Assembly (NCBI RefSeq): GCF_052857255.1
Contig: NC_135502.1
Coordinates: forward strand, 188,415,806 to 188,479,805
Origin: Amblyomma americanum
Taxonomy: Eukaryota > Arthropoda > Arachnida > Ixodida > Ixodidae
Reading direction: 5' to 3'
Length of the DNA: 64,000 bases
In this document: piece by piece, positions 21,786 through 30,996 of the stretch
Position numbering within the stretch: the stretch's first letter is position 1
How the letters are laid out: every line of letters starts with the position of its first letter
Translations under genes and position numbers: made by a program
The notes under the pieces: generated by a model
Seen by the model: the letters and a program-made list of their open reading frames with translations, nothing else
What the model was told of the DNA's origin: nothing
Database searches by the model: none

Positions 21786-24657
21786 TTGGCTGCTTTTGCT
21801 ATGAATTACTACTACTGACCTCTTCATGAAGACTACCATAATAGTAGTATAAAGGTGACAGTGTTTGTGCTACCCTCTGAGGTTCTGGTGAGCAGTTAAT
21901 GCAACAAAAGTGCTGCCATTTTTCAACTGCTTGGTTGCAGGAAGACGTTCCTGTCAACTGGAAGTTATATGAAACAAAATCTGATACATGTGAGCTACAT
22001 ATGCATAGTGGTGACCCAAAGAACTATGTGTGTGGAGTTGGTGCACATTGTATGGAAAATAAAATATGCAGGTTCATTGATTGCACTTAGTAGTTGTCTT
22101 ACACATTAAGCATATTATGCAGCTCCTTGGCTTGTCTATACAGTATCTGTATAGCTGCAGGAAATCTGCACTTTAACGTGGCACTCCTGTCTGATTGATT
22201 AAGCAGTGAGTGTTTGAGTGAATAATGATGAACCACTGGTAACATTGCCTATGATCCTTAGCTTAGAACTGTGAGGGTTCAGGCTAGTGGGTAATTCACG
22301 TGCCTTTCCATAGCGCGAAACAAGGAAGTAAAGAGCACTTGTGCCTTGGTCTCTTGTTTGGTGCCACGGAATCTCGCGTAGATCTTAGCTGTGACAGTGC
22401 ACATGATAAAAAAACACATTTTATCTGCAATGCACAAAGCACATTGCAAACAGTGGTGTTCCTTTTGTACACATAACGCGTCGAACTTTCCTACATGAAT
22501 ATGCATAAACATGGAACCTTCATGAGGCCTTTTGGGTGCACACGGTATGTTGAGCATTTGTGTTGGAGTCGCATAATAGATGTGTTAAATGCTTCCAGTC
22601 AGTGCAAAGCGGTGTCATTTTCTTTCAATGTGCAATATATTTTGTATGTTACAGTGCCATTTGCTGTGTTTCTTGGTCTTAACCTTTATGCTAGTTCTTC
22701 ATTTTAACAGTATTTCACTGTGAGGGCTTTGTATTTGAAGTGTACAGGCAAGTAAGGCTGAAGGTGTTGATCTTATTTCTGGTCATGCTGCTTTGTGATA
22801 TTTTGAACATGATCTACACTTACTGCTTAAGCAGCCAAGAGTCAAGCTGTGATCATTGCATCATAAATGTGTTGTTGTGGATTCCCAATTGTCACATTTT
22901 CTTCAATAATAATGGAGCTGATATGCCCTCAAACATATTTTCAGCACTTCTGTTTGGCTGAACGTATCCACACGGCCTGCCCCGTGCATTTCATGGCGAG
23001 GGAACAGTTTCAATACAATTGGTTGGCATGTTAATTCGCACAACCACATAATAGCTACAAATAAAAAATGAAATCTGTGCATTTATTTCCGCCACCTGGC
23101 ATTCCTGATCATGAACTGGAATCTGAGCAACAGGGTATCCTTTCAAATAGAATAGCATGAGCTGCAGGTATGTCTTTACAAGCATCTACAAGTGTGAGAT
23201 AGGACTGCGGTGAAAATGTCTAAATGGGATTCTTTATTGTCCCAGTTCAAATGGTTTATTGGTCCATTCCCTGTAGCTGCTGGACCCAGTAACTGCTGAT
23301 AGCGCGAACATTTACTTGGATAAACCATCCGTGCATTATGTCCTTAGATTTCATCCCTTTCTGACAAGTTACAAAATGTTTTAAAGAGTTGCTCAATGAC
23401 AATAAACACACACCAAAAATTCAGGACAACAGAAGCAGCCTACACTAAAATGTGTTGCCCTGCAGGACCACGCACATCTGCCTATAGTGAGAACACGCAG
23501 CTTTAATCATAACAATTGAGTGCTAACAAGGCCAACAGCAAAGCGCGGCAATACACATAACTTACAGTCACATTGGTTGAAACTTACTATGTGCTCATGC
23601 TTATATACACCCTCATTAAGGGCATCCCACAGGTGTTAGCGGGGAACAGCTAGTTAATAAACATAGTTTTCTCATTAAACTTCAGCACTATTTATGCAAT
23701 GTATAGCAGAAAACCTCGAAGAGATTTTGATGAAAAATTTTGTGCGTTGAGGAACACCATTACAACATATACAACAGAAAAAAGTTGTAAATCCGACAAC
23801 AAAAAGTTCAGTAGTAGCCAGTAGATCTCACTTCAGAACCAGAAGCTCCCAGCAGGGACCATTTCAACCAGCAGCAAACCAGATGCTTCCTTTTGGGACC
23901 AGTAGATTAAAGCCAAAAAATAGTTAGTGCCCTACAGGGGCTATTTCAACCAGCAGCAAACCAGAAGGCTTCCTTCTGGGACCAGATGAAATCATTAGAA
24001 AACAACCAAATTAACAGATTTTCAACCTGGGGATGAAAATAATACCTCATATATAAGTTATAAAAAAAACACGGAAAGGAAGAATTCAATAACAGTAGCA
24101 AAAATTCCACCTGTTATGTTGTAAACTTACAACACTCTCGTGGCTGAAATAAATGCCGAGATTTCATTTTTAATGTGTGGACGTCAGTGGCATTCAAGTT
24201 GCATGAAAAGCCCAGTAAGCAACACAAGATGCCTGTTTAAGAATACACAATACTGAGCAATTAAGACAGCATATGAAGACTGCGTACTTTTAAAGTGCCT
24301 GATTTTCGTACACCTATCGTTAGCTCCCGCCAGTGTGACGGCGGCTCGGCGTTCTGCTTGCTCAGCGGCGCAAGCAGCAACAGGGTGGTTGTGTCGGGAG
24401 CATTTGCACACTTTGCGTTGGATTTATGACCTGGAGCAATTGCCAACACCACGCGCAGCTGCAGCTTTGCCACAGAATATGCCGCATTTTCTTGCAACAA
24501 GTCCTGCATCAAAAAACACGTTTGCTTCGGATGTAATCGCATCACGTCAAATAGCGCTTGCTTCACGCATGCAACGTTCCCACCACGGCAAACGACGGCA
24601 CTGCTTGTGTTCCTTAAAGCGAACAGCTCGTTATGGAAATAAAAATATTCAACTTAC
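21786..24657. other. Remaining large intron of the MADF gene
   Basis: Mostly AT-rich with no convincing gene. Contains a weak candidate transposase exon at about 21941-22015 and a duplicated ~46-bp phrase (TTTCAACCAGCAGCAAACCAGA) at about 23863 and 23946. Confidence 0.5.
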
Positions 24658-25312
24658 GGCCCGGTGACCATCGTGTCCCTGAGGAACAACAGCTGTTCGT
24701 AATGTGCCCACACGAAGTCCGTGGGCTCGATGTCGTCCGCGCCAGCACCGCTCTTCCGCCCCAACTCACGTGCCGTGTACAGGCGGCGGAATTTGTCGCG
24801 CAGCGATTTCCAGCGCTTTTGTACAAGGTCCACGCTTTCTGCACAATTGTAGCGCGAAAAGTTTCAAGCACATTTCAACCATGAAGTGCTCATCATGAGC
24901 GAAGTGTATGCCTACCTGGTGCTCCCGGTAGTACATCCTCCGCCACTTCTCTCCACAGTGCTGCTTTCACGTTCTTATTTTTATGCAGCCTGTCGCTTGC
25001 CAGTCAAAGTGAGCGCCGCCTCTCTACAGCTGCAATGAGTAGCTCGTTATTTATAACCTCAGACATCGCCGCAGCCATACGTGAACCAAGCGAAACCGAG
25101 GAAACGACGCGAAAAAGTCCGTACCGGATGTTGGGAGAGCTGCGCTCTATGGTGCACGTCGGTCAGAAACCAGCGAACCCCTTCCGGCGCGCGCGCGCGC
25201 GGCCGCGCGCCGAGGCGCAAATATCTGACATTGCCAGATATCTGCGCCCTCCTCGCGCCCAACTCGCGCCTCGCGCTTCGCGCATGCGCAGACCGGTTTT
25301 CCAGATGCTCGT

Positions 25313-25364
25313 GCGCGTAGGCGCTTCGCGTGTACGCCTCGGAATTGTCCATCGAGTTGGGGCT
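25313..25364 (-). repeat. Right terminal inverted repeat, with TAA duplication at 25365-25367
   Basis: On + it ends CATCGAGTTGGGGCT. Immediately outside is TAA and then the gag remnant of gypsy H. The inner side is followed by a CG-dinucleotide-rich subterminal tract (25188-25215). Confidence 0.85.
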
Positions 25365-25646
25365 TAAGAGACAGCTGGCGAGCAACTTCTTCCCGGATGA
25401 AGGCTTTGACCTTCTGCAGGAACTGTGACCCACCTGTTGTAAGTGCTGAAGCGCTGGCAGGTGGCCAGCCAGTCATGGTCATCGGTACCGCTAAAAGTAG
25501 TCCGTTCGCGCTGCCTTTGCGCACCAGACCACCGAATGGTTGCAGCGATGTCTGGGTGGCACCGTCTTGCGTTGCGGCCGGTGAGGTTAACGCACGGCTC
25601 CGGAGTTTTAAAATGATGACAAGGAGTAGGAGCATTCTGCACCAAA
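25365..25646 (-). pseudogene. Ty3/gypsy element H: N-terminal half of gag
   Basis: On - the sequence starts after TTTGGTGCAGAATGCTC, a primer-site-like word next to the LTR-like block. It encodes RERTTFSGTDDHDWLATC, comparable to [17 protein letters not shown] in gypsy A gag. It then jumps by internal deletion to [16 protein letters not shown] and stops at the Harbinger right end. With one TAA copy removed, the reading frame passes from here into the gag fragment at 9110 in the order of gypsy A gag. Confidence 0.8.
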
Positions 25647-25942
25647 TGTGGTGCTAGGTTCAGTCCCAGGGCTTCCTAGCTGAAACCATGAGCCGTAAGC
25701 TCTGTGTGATCCAATGAGCCGTTGTTGTTGTCCTCTGTTGGCATGACACATACCCACAGTGGGGGATTGGCTTGGGTGCCTTGTACAGTCAGGCGATTGT
25801 GAGACAATGGCTCATTTGATGGCGATGTTGATGATGATGATGATGTCCTCAGGCTGAATGACACGAATGGCTCTTCTTCTTCTTGTCTTCGTCGTCTTCT
25901 TACTGGGGTCGCGTTCTCTGACGCCCAATCTAAGCCATTACA
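25647..25942 (-). repeat. LTR-like block of gypsy H
   Basis: 296 bp with TG...CA ends on both strands, next to a primer-site-like sequence and gag, as expected for a 5' LTR on -. It contains at 25735-25790 a phrase (GACACATACCCACAG...GGGGGATTGG) that is also the 3' UTR word of the LINE family at 62690-63365, with a GTTGTTGTT tract. A short LINE tail may therefore be embedded. Confidence 0.55.
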
Positions 25943-25944
25943 AT

Positions 25945-26640
25945 TTTGTTTATTTGATTGCTCAAGGGTCTCATGTTACATTAATGAATGAGCAGTACAA
26001 GGCAAATAAATAGTAAAAATCGCGATGAACTCTTAGCGATGAGCTCCTTGAATGACAGTGGGTCGATGTTGGTGACAATTTCGGTGGGCAGGCCATTCCA
26101 GTGGCGTCATGTGCGCAGAAAAGTGACTGCTGAAACAGTCGTAGTATGGGCTTGTGGGGGATTCACTACTTTAGAGTGCCTGGTGCGCGGCATTGCGGTG
26201 AGCTCTAGGTACTGGCTATCGGAAGACAAAGAATGGAGAAATTTATGAAAAAGGCTAAGACGAGCTATCTCGTGGCGTGATGCTAGAGACGATAAGTTGA
26301 TTTGAGGCTTTATTGCCTAGATGCTTGAACCTTAGAAATAATTGTCAAAATGGATCGTGTTGCTCTGTTCAGAACTGTACCCACTAGAGGGCGTCAGCAA
26401 GGTTATTGCGGGGTGGGTCAAAAATAGCAATAGCATATTCCAGCTGGGGTCGCACAAATCTAGACTTGGTAATTTTATATTGAAACAGGAGGCTGCGAAG
26501 AATTGTGCCACATATCAGCATGAACTCACTACGAGCTGCTGAGTATGGCATCCCATAAAATGTAAATTCAATGCTTCTAACACAGGGATCCCAACAGGAG
26601 AATACTGCAGCATTTATTCTTACACCCGCTATTAAGCAAG
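25945..26640 (-). mobile_element. 3' fragment of a LINE of the copy 2 type, decayed
   Basis: On + it starts TTTATTTGATTGCTCAAGGG, matching the 3' end of LINE copy 2 (TTTATTTCCTCAAGGGTCC). It has the same order of 3' coding words (GGCCATTCCAGT, GTATGGGCTTG). On -, FVRPQLEYAIAIFDPPRNN marks the post-RT region. It is 5'-truncated and full of small indels. Confidence 0.75.
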
Positions 26641-27192
26641 TACCTTCAAGAATGTGCTGCGTGAACCCTGACATGTACGCCGATACTCACAAGGGCAAAC
26701 GTTTTGCAAAACCTACAACGCAGACAGCGAAAATGGAGATCACCACAGTTTTTCGCCCGTAACTTGAAGCGCAGAGAGGGAACAGCTTTGTATTACATCA
26801 GCGCGTGCTCTTATAAACAAGCGGGTTGCAGCGCTTCCATGCTTCGCACGTTATTCAGAAATACTCAAACACCACCTAGAAGTGGAGCTGCGCCGTTTCA
26901 AAAGCACACTCTAAAAAAGGTGTTAGAAAGGAGTAACTTAGAATTTTACCCCTTCTCGGCAGGCATGGCATAACTTTGCAGCCTTGAAATACCTGCTGCG
27001 AGATGTTTAGCCTGTTTCTTGAAAGTTGCATCTTTTTTATTCCTTTTTTCGGTGTTCAGAAATTTGTTTCCTTTTTTATGTCAAATATGCCGGAAAAAAT
27101 GCTTCCTGCCATTTCTCCTAGAGGGCACTCGCGGTTTAGTGACTGGAAGTCATGGCGAGGTGGCTTGAGCCACCGCCAATTTAAAGGGTTCA
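26641..27192. other. Intergenic, nothing recognised
   Basis: No domain or repeat match was found before the tetranucleotide array. Confidence 0.45.
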
Positions 27193-27516
27193 CCCATATC
27201 CATCCATCCATCCATCCATCCATCCATCCATCCATCCATCCATCCATCCATCCATCCATCCATCCATCCATCACCCCACCCACCCACCCACCCACCATCC
27301 ATCCATCCATCCATCCATCCATCCATCCATCCATCCATCCATCCATCCATCCATCCATCCATCCATCCGTCCGTCCGTCCGTCCGTCCGTCCATCCGTCC
27401 GTCCGTCCGTCCATCCATCCATCCATCCATCCATCCATCCATCCATCCATCCATCCATCCATCCATCCATCCATCCATCCATCCATCCATCCATCCATCC
27501 ATCCATCCATCCATCC
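27193..27516. repeat. (ATCC)n tetranucleotide microsatellite with CACC and CCGT variant blocks
   Basis: About 324 bases of ATCC units. An internal block of CCCACCCACC (27274-27294) and one of CCGTCCGTCC (27366-27410) interrupt it. The unit length is not divisible by three, so several frames on both strands stay open and spell His-Pro-Ser-Ile or Met-Asp-Gly-Trp repeats. These are artefacts, not genes. Confidence 0.97.
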
Positions 27517-28260
27517 TGAGATGTAGGCCAAAGCAATACTACGGCACTGTTTGCACTTGCACGGTATGTCCAAGCTAGCGGGTTCTTTTTACTGAAAAGC
27601 GCACAGTTTTCGTTTTTCTTAAGAAGTAAACTCTGAACCGCGGCAGTTCGAGTTGATCAAAAGATATATTTTTTCTACGTGAAAGTTAGAGCAAGATGTC
27701 TTATAAGAAGAGAAAACTTTTTATAAAAGCTTTGCTGTTTATACCCTCCCAGAGTTGCTGATCGTAACTTACCACCCTAGGTGTAATTTTCCCTTTAGCA
27801 ACAATACTAATAACAATGACAATGACGAATCTTTTTTTGTGGTGCAATGGTCAAAGAGGCAGCCAGCACAAATGCATGTATGTGAGATCAGGATTTATTT
27901 CCACAATCTTCGTTTTTTAAACTCTGAGCGATCAAGGTTATTGTATTCATTTCTCAAATACGAGGTGGCACATTATTTTACTTACAGCTTTAAGATTGTG
28001 TCGTGACCAACGTTGTTTGTAAAGCACGTGGGATGAGGGCAGTTGCATGAACGCGTCCTTGAAACAAGTTGTTCTCAAGCGGCCAGGACCCTCACCGATG
28101 TAAAGCTCCACCCTCGTGGTAGTACGCGGGGCGCGTTTATACTCCGACGTAAGGTGTGCGCGCGCGGCACGGCGACGTCAAGTTGGTCACAGAGAGACGC
28201 TCTACAATCCAACGGCGCTTGACCGCCGGCGCGTTTGGCGCACCCCGACCACACCAGCGG
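27517..28260. other. Intergenic, nothing recognised
   Basis: AT-rich up to about 28080, then abruptly GC- and CpG-rich toward the gene at 28497. Confidence 0.5.
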
Positions 28261-28330
28261 CAACTTGGAGAAGCGTTTGCGGGTCGGTAGGCGGGAAACG
28301 CCGATTGGTCTCCGTGACGTTTTTTTCGCT
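28261..28330 (+). promoter_or_regulatory. Promoter-like block shared with the zinc-finger gene at 46.7 kb
   Basis: 28261-28310 contains AAGCGTTTGCGGGTCGGTAG and ends GATTGGTC, an inverted CCAAT box, followed by TGACGT. About 43 of 50 bases match the minus strand at 46701-46749. It lies in a CpG-rich stretch upstream of a gene, consistent with a promoter. Whether it is a host promoter motif or the end of a mobile element is open. Confidence 0.5.
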
Positions 28331-28496
28331 TCGCCCTCGTTCTCAACCGAATGTGGGGTCGTCGCGCCTCTCTCGGCCTGTCCCTAGAGGGCCTAGGGAA
28401 TCGCTAGGTCCGGCCGTCCACCGTGCTTGCATGGTCCGTGGCCATTCGCTTCGTGAACCTAGGCGGCGGCGGGCGCGTTTCGGGAGCTGTCCGGGT

Positions 28497-29973
28497 ATGG
28501 CTTTTTTGTGTGTTGCGCTCGTCGGCGACAGCTAGCTGAAATTTCTGTGCAGTTCTCGCCTGCGGCTTTCGCCGTTAGTGAGAACATGCACATTCAGCTT
28601 TAGCGGCCACGACGCAATCAGCCTAGCTGAAATGATTCGAGAGACATGCTTTCAGCACGCCGATTTTGTTGTCCTATATGTTGGTGGCAACGATCTCGAC
28701 AGAGGGGATGACCCGCGAGAAATCGCCAGCCACATAACGGTACGCATTTTATCTCAAATTTCGCTTCATGAAGTGCTGTACCGCTTACCTACATGTCTTG
28801 CGCATTCCAGGACCTCGTTTTGCTGCTGCAGGAGCACGTGGCTAGTGTCGTGCTGGTGTTCAAAGTTTTGCCGCGCTATTGCGACGACCCACATAAACCC
28901 CGGGATACATGCGATGTTTTCTCCGACGGTGTTCGCGCGGCAGGAAACGTCGGGGTGGCGCGACGACCGGCTGGAGATACATGGAGAGAATAAGCGGCAG
29001 CCCGCCGCCGCGTATCTCTCAGCGCGAAATCAATATGATCAACAAGTGGCAAATACTATTTAGCGAGGAGCTCTTTGAAAGCAGCGACGCTGACTCCTCG
29101 GTTAGAAAAATGATATTGTTAATTTAGACACCACTGTACTGATTGCAGCACGCGTGCATAGGTATCTACAAGGTTCTGCATGCTCGAATGCATGCGGTCG
29201 CGTAACTTTCGATGTCTACTCGGCCGTGGATACCATCGGCTGCGGTTTTCTTCGGTACCTTCGATTCAGGGAGGAAGAGCGGGCATTTCGATCCTTGATT
29301 CTGTCGTTTTCTCCAAAAAAAGTGACATTTGATGTCTTGTGAAGCGCTTATTTTCACGATAATAACATTTCCGTGCAATAAAGAAAGAGCTCGTCGGTCA
29401 TGGCGGCCATGTTGTTGGAGGCGGCAAGACTGGAAGAGCGGGTTTTCTGCGCTGCTATTTACTTGCTTCGGCCGCCTCTTCTGGTCTCGTAGGACACCGC
29501 GCGTCAATATCTGGCGGGGCCAGATCGGCGGCGGCGGGCGTTTTTTTCGAGGCCGGGCGTCAAATGTGCGCCGTCGGGCGAAAATCGCGCAAACAACGCT
29601 CCATTTATCTCGGCCTTAAGGCGCGGTTTGTGGACCGCCGGCGCCGCCAGCTGAACCGCCGTCTGGCAGCCACGCTCAAGCGCTTGTCGGGTGCGCACAT
29701 TCTCAACCCCGAGGTAAGGGTTGAACAATATTTTCGCAAGCTTTCTCGTGCAGAACTTACCAAATTGCGGCGCTTGTAACGTAACTTTTTTTGTTGCATC
29801 GCTTCGTGGATGCTCCTGGCAAGCCGATGCTGTCCTTATTTGCCGTGGACCGATACCACGTGGCGAGAGACCGGGGCATTGACCACATGTCAAAGATTAT
29901 CGTCGTGGCCCTCGTCAAGATCTACGGACCAGGGATCGCGTCGGCTTCAAGGGCAAGACCAGGAGAGGTGTAA
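28497..29973 (+). pseudogene. SGNH/GDSL-hydrolase-like gene, four exons, one in-frame stop
   Basis: Exon A (28497-28739) begins MAFLCVALVGDS, with block I GDS at 28524-28532. It continues past a TAG at 28533 in the same frame to FVVLYVGGNDLDRGDD, block III GGND at 28683-28694. The intron 28740-28810 is 71 bp, GT-AG, phase 0. Exon B continues DLVLLLQEHVASVVLVFKVL; its end is uncertain (stop at 28991). Exon C (about 29564-29713) has RRRRQLNRRLAATLKRLSG and a GTAAGG donor. Exon D (29824-29973) carries LFAVDRYHVARDRGIDHMS, where D-x-x-H at 29848-29859 is block V. All three catalytic blocks are present in the right order, so an SGNH fold is likely. Substrate is unknown. The exon B/C boundary is not resolved. 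Confidence 0.6.
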
Positions 29974-30996
29974 GTCGCGCACCGGTGTCGTCGGTGCGGA
30001 GCAAAAGGGCACAAGACGGACCACTGCTGGGCCTACTGCTCACCGCGCCGCCACGCCGCTGCAGGTCGACGTTGAAGTGCTCCTGTTAACGGCCATATTT
30101 AGGGCCACCTCATTGTTTCCTGGCAGATCTCGGGTGTCCCTTTTCGTGACCGTGTTCCCTCGCTTTGTCGAAATCGGCGCCAGGCATCGAAACTCGCGCT
30201 AGGCCTTGTTTCAAGGTTAGCAGAGTGCAGTGCGCCTTTGTCCCTTTGCAGTGGCAAGTCCAGGGTAAAGGTGGCCGCGATGATTCTGCCACTATAATCG
30301 GCCCTTTAGGGTCTATATCAGCTTCAACAGTAAGACCAGAAGTTCCGATTCGCGCATTGTGGAAATCGTGCTTGGCCTAGGTATACAGCATTCACCCAGT
30401 GCAGTGCAGCTTTGTTTGATTTCTTAGAGACTTCTCGCGCTCTATTGAAATCGACGGCAGCCATGAATATTTACACATTAGACCCCGCTACAGTATTAGC
30501 GCAGCGCGTCTTTGTTTATTTGCGTTGGCAAGCGTTAGAAGCGCGCGCCGTCTCGCGCTTTGTCAAAGTCGGCTCTAAAACTCGCACTAGGCCTCGTTGC
30601 CGGTTTGACAAAGTGCACGGCTTTGTTCCTTCCAATGGCAATCCTTTGCCACTACAGTCGGCGCCCTTAATTTTATGATCGCTATCAGCTTCAAGAGCAA
30701 GTCCTAGAAAAGTTATCACGATCGCGCGGTGTGGAAACCGGCGGTAGAGAAAAAAAAACCGTGCTTGTAGCTACAGAATTACCAAGCTCCAGTGCGCCTT
30801 TTTTTCCGTGGCGACTACTCGCGCTTTGTAGAAATCGACGCAAGACGTGAAAATTTACAAATTAGAGCTCGCTACAGCAATAGCGCTGCGCGCCTTCGTT
30901 TCTTTGCGTTCTAAATTCTATGCAGCGCACCTTTGTTTGCTCGTTACTTTTGTTCTTTTCAGTCGTTTCCTGAATCCGTCCAAAGAGCCAGGCTAG
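29974..30996. repeat. Degenerate tandem repeat, period about 390-410 bp
   Basis: CTCGCGCTTTGTCGAAATCGG-type phrases recur near 30155, 30433, 30561 and 30822. Other linked words recur too: ATTAGAxCxCGCTACAG near 30478 and 30864, GCGCTAGGCC or GCACTAGGCC, and GTGCAGTGCGCCTTTG. Spacings of 389 (30433 to 30822) and 406 (30155 to 30561) suggest a composite unit made of a shorter and a longer part. It starts right after the SGNH gene. Confidence 0.6.

Larger units (their letters stand above)
19801..25078 (-). pseudogene. MADF/BESS-domain DNA-binding protein of the Harbinger-like element, three exons, one in-frame stop
   Basis: Exons on -: 25078-24916, 24838-24658 and 20311-19801, joined by GT-AG introns in phases 1 and 2, giving 284 codons. 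Exon 1 starts at an ATG about 290 bp inside the right terminus and encodes the start of a MADF domain (NNELLIAAVERRRSL, then KNVKAALWREVAEDV). Exon 2 completes it (VQKRWKSLRDKFRRLYT, then WAHYEQLLFLRD). Exon 3 has a low-complexity middle and near its end a BESS motif (DQFCLSMAKMMKRVNKNQQ). MADF binds DNA and BESS mediates protein contacts. In Harbinger elements the second protein helps carry the transposase to DNA. Codon 25 is TGA exactly where MADF has a conserved Trp, so the copy is probably dead by one substitution. Confidence 0.75.
9114..25364. mobile_element. 16.25 kb PIF/Harbinger-like DNA transposon with nested insertions
   Basis: The two ends are inverted copies of each other (9114-9165 and 25313-25364), flanked on both sides by TAA (9111-9113 and 25365-25367). 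A 3-bp TWA duplication is the known signature of PIF/Harbinger. Inside lie a Harbinger-type transposase exon on + and a MADF/BESS gene on -. Harbinger elements typically carry a transposase and a second DNA-binding protein. The outer flanks are the two halves of one gag gene on -, so the empty site can be read directly. Removing gypsy A, gypsy B with its TA tract, the RTE and the SINE leaves roughly 7.3 kb of original transposon. The DDE catalytic core was not found, so this copy is probably dead. Confidence 0.8.

Noticed and set aside
21786..21839. N-terminal extension of the RTE frame
   Set aside because: The Ser/Arg-rich start has no RTE similarity; the LINE is truncated at about 21785 and the frame merely stays open into the intron.
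25004..25006. A-to-I editing restoring Trp in the MADF gene
   Set aside because: Possible in principle, but a simple G-to-A mutation explains it and no transcript evidence is available.
27193..27516. CRISPR-like spacing of repeats
   Set aside because: Units are 4 bp with no spacers, and the genome is animal.
27003..27578. Open frames of His-Pro-Ser-Ile and Met-Asp-Gly-Trp repeats
   Set aside because: They are the tetranucleotide array read in different frames on both strands; no start, domain or splice context supports a gene.
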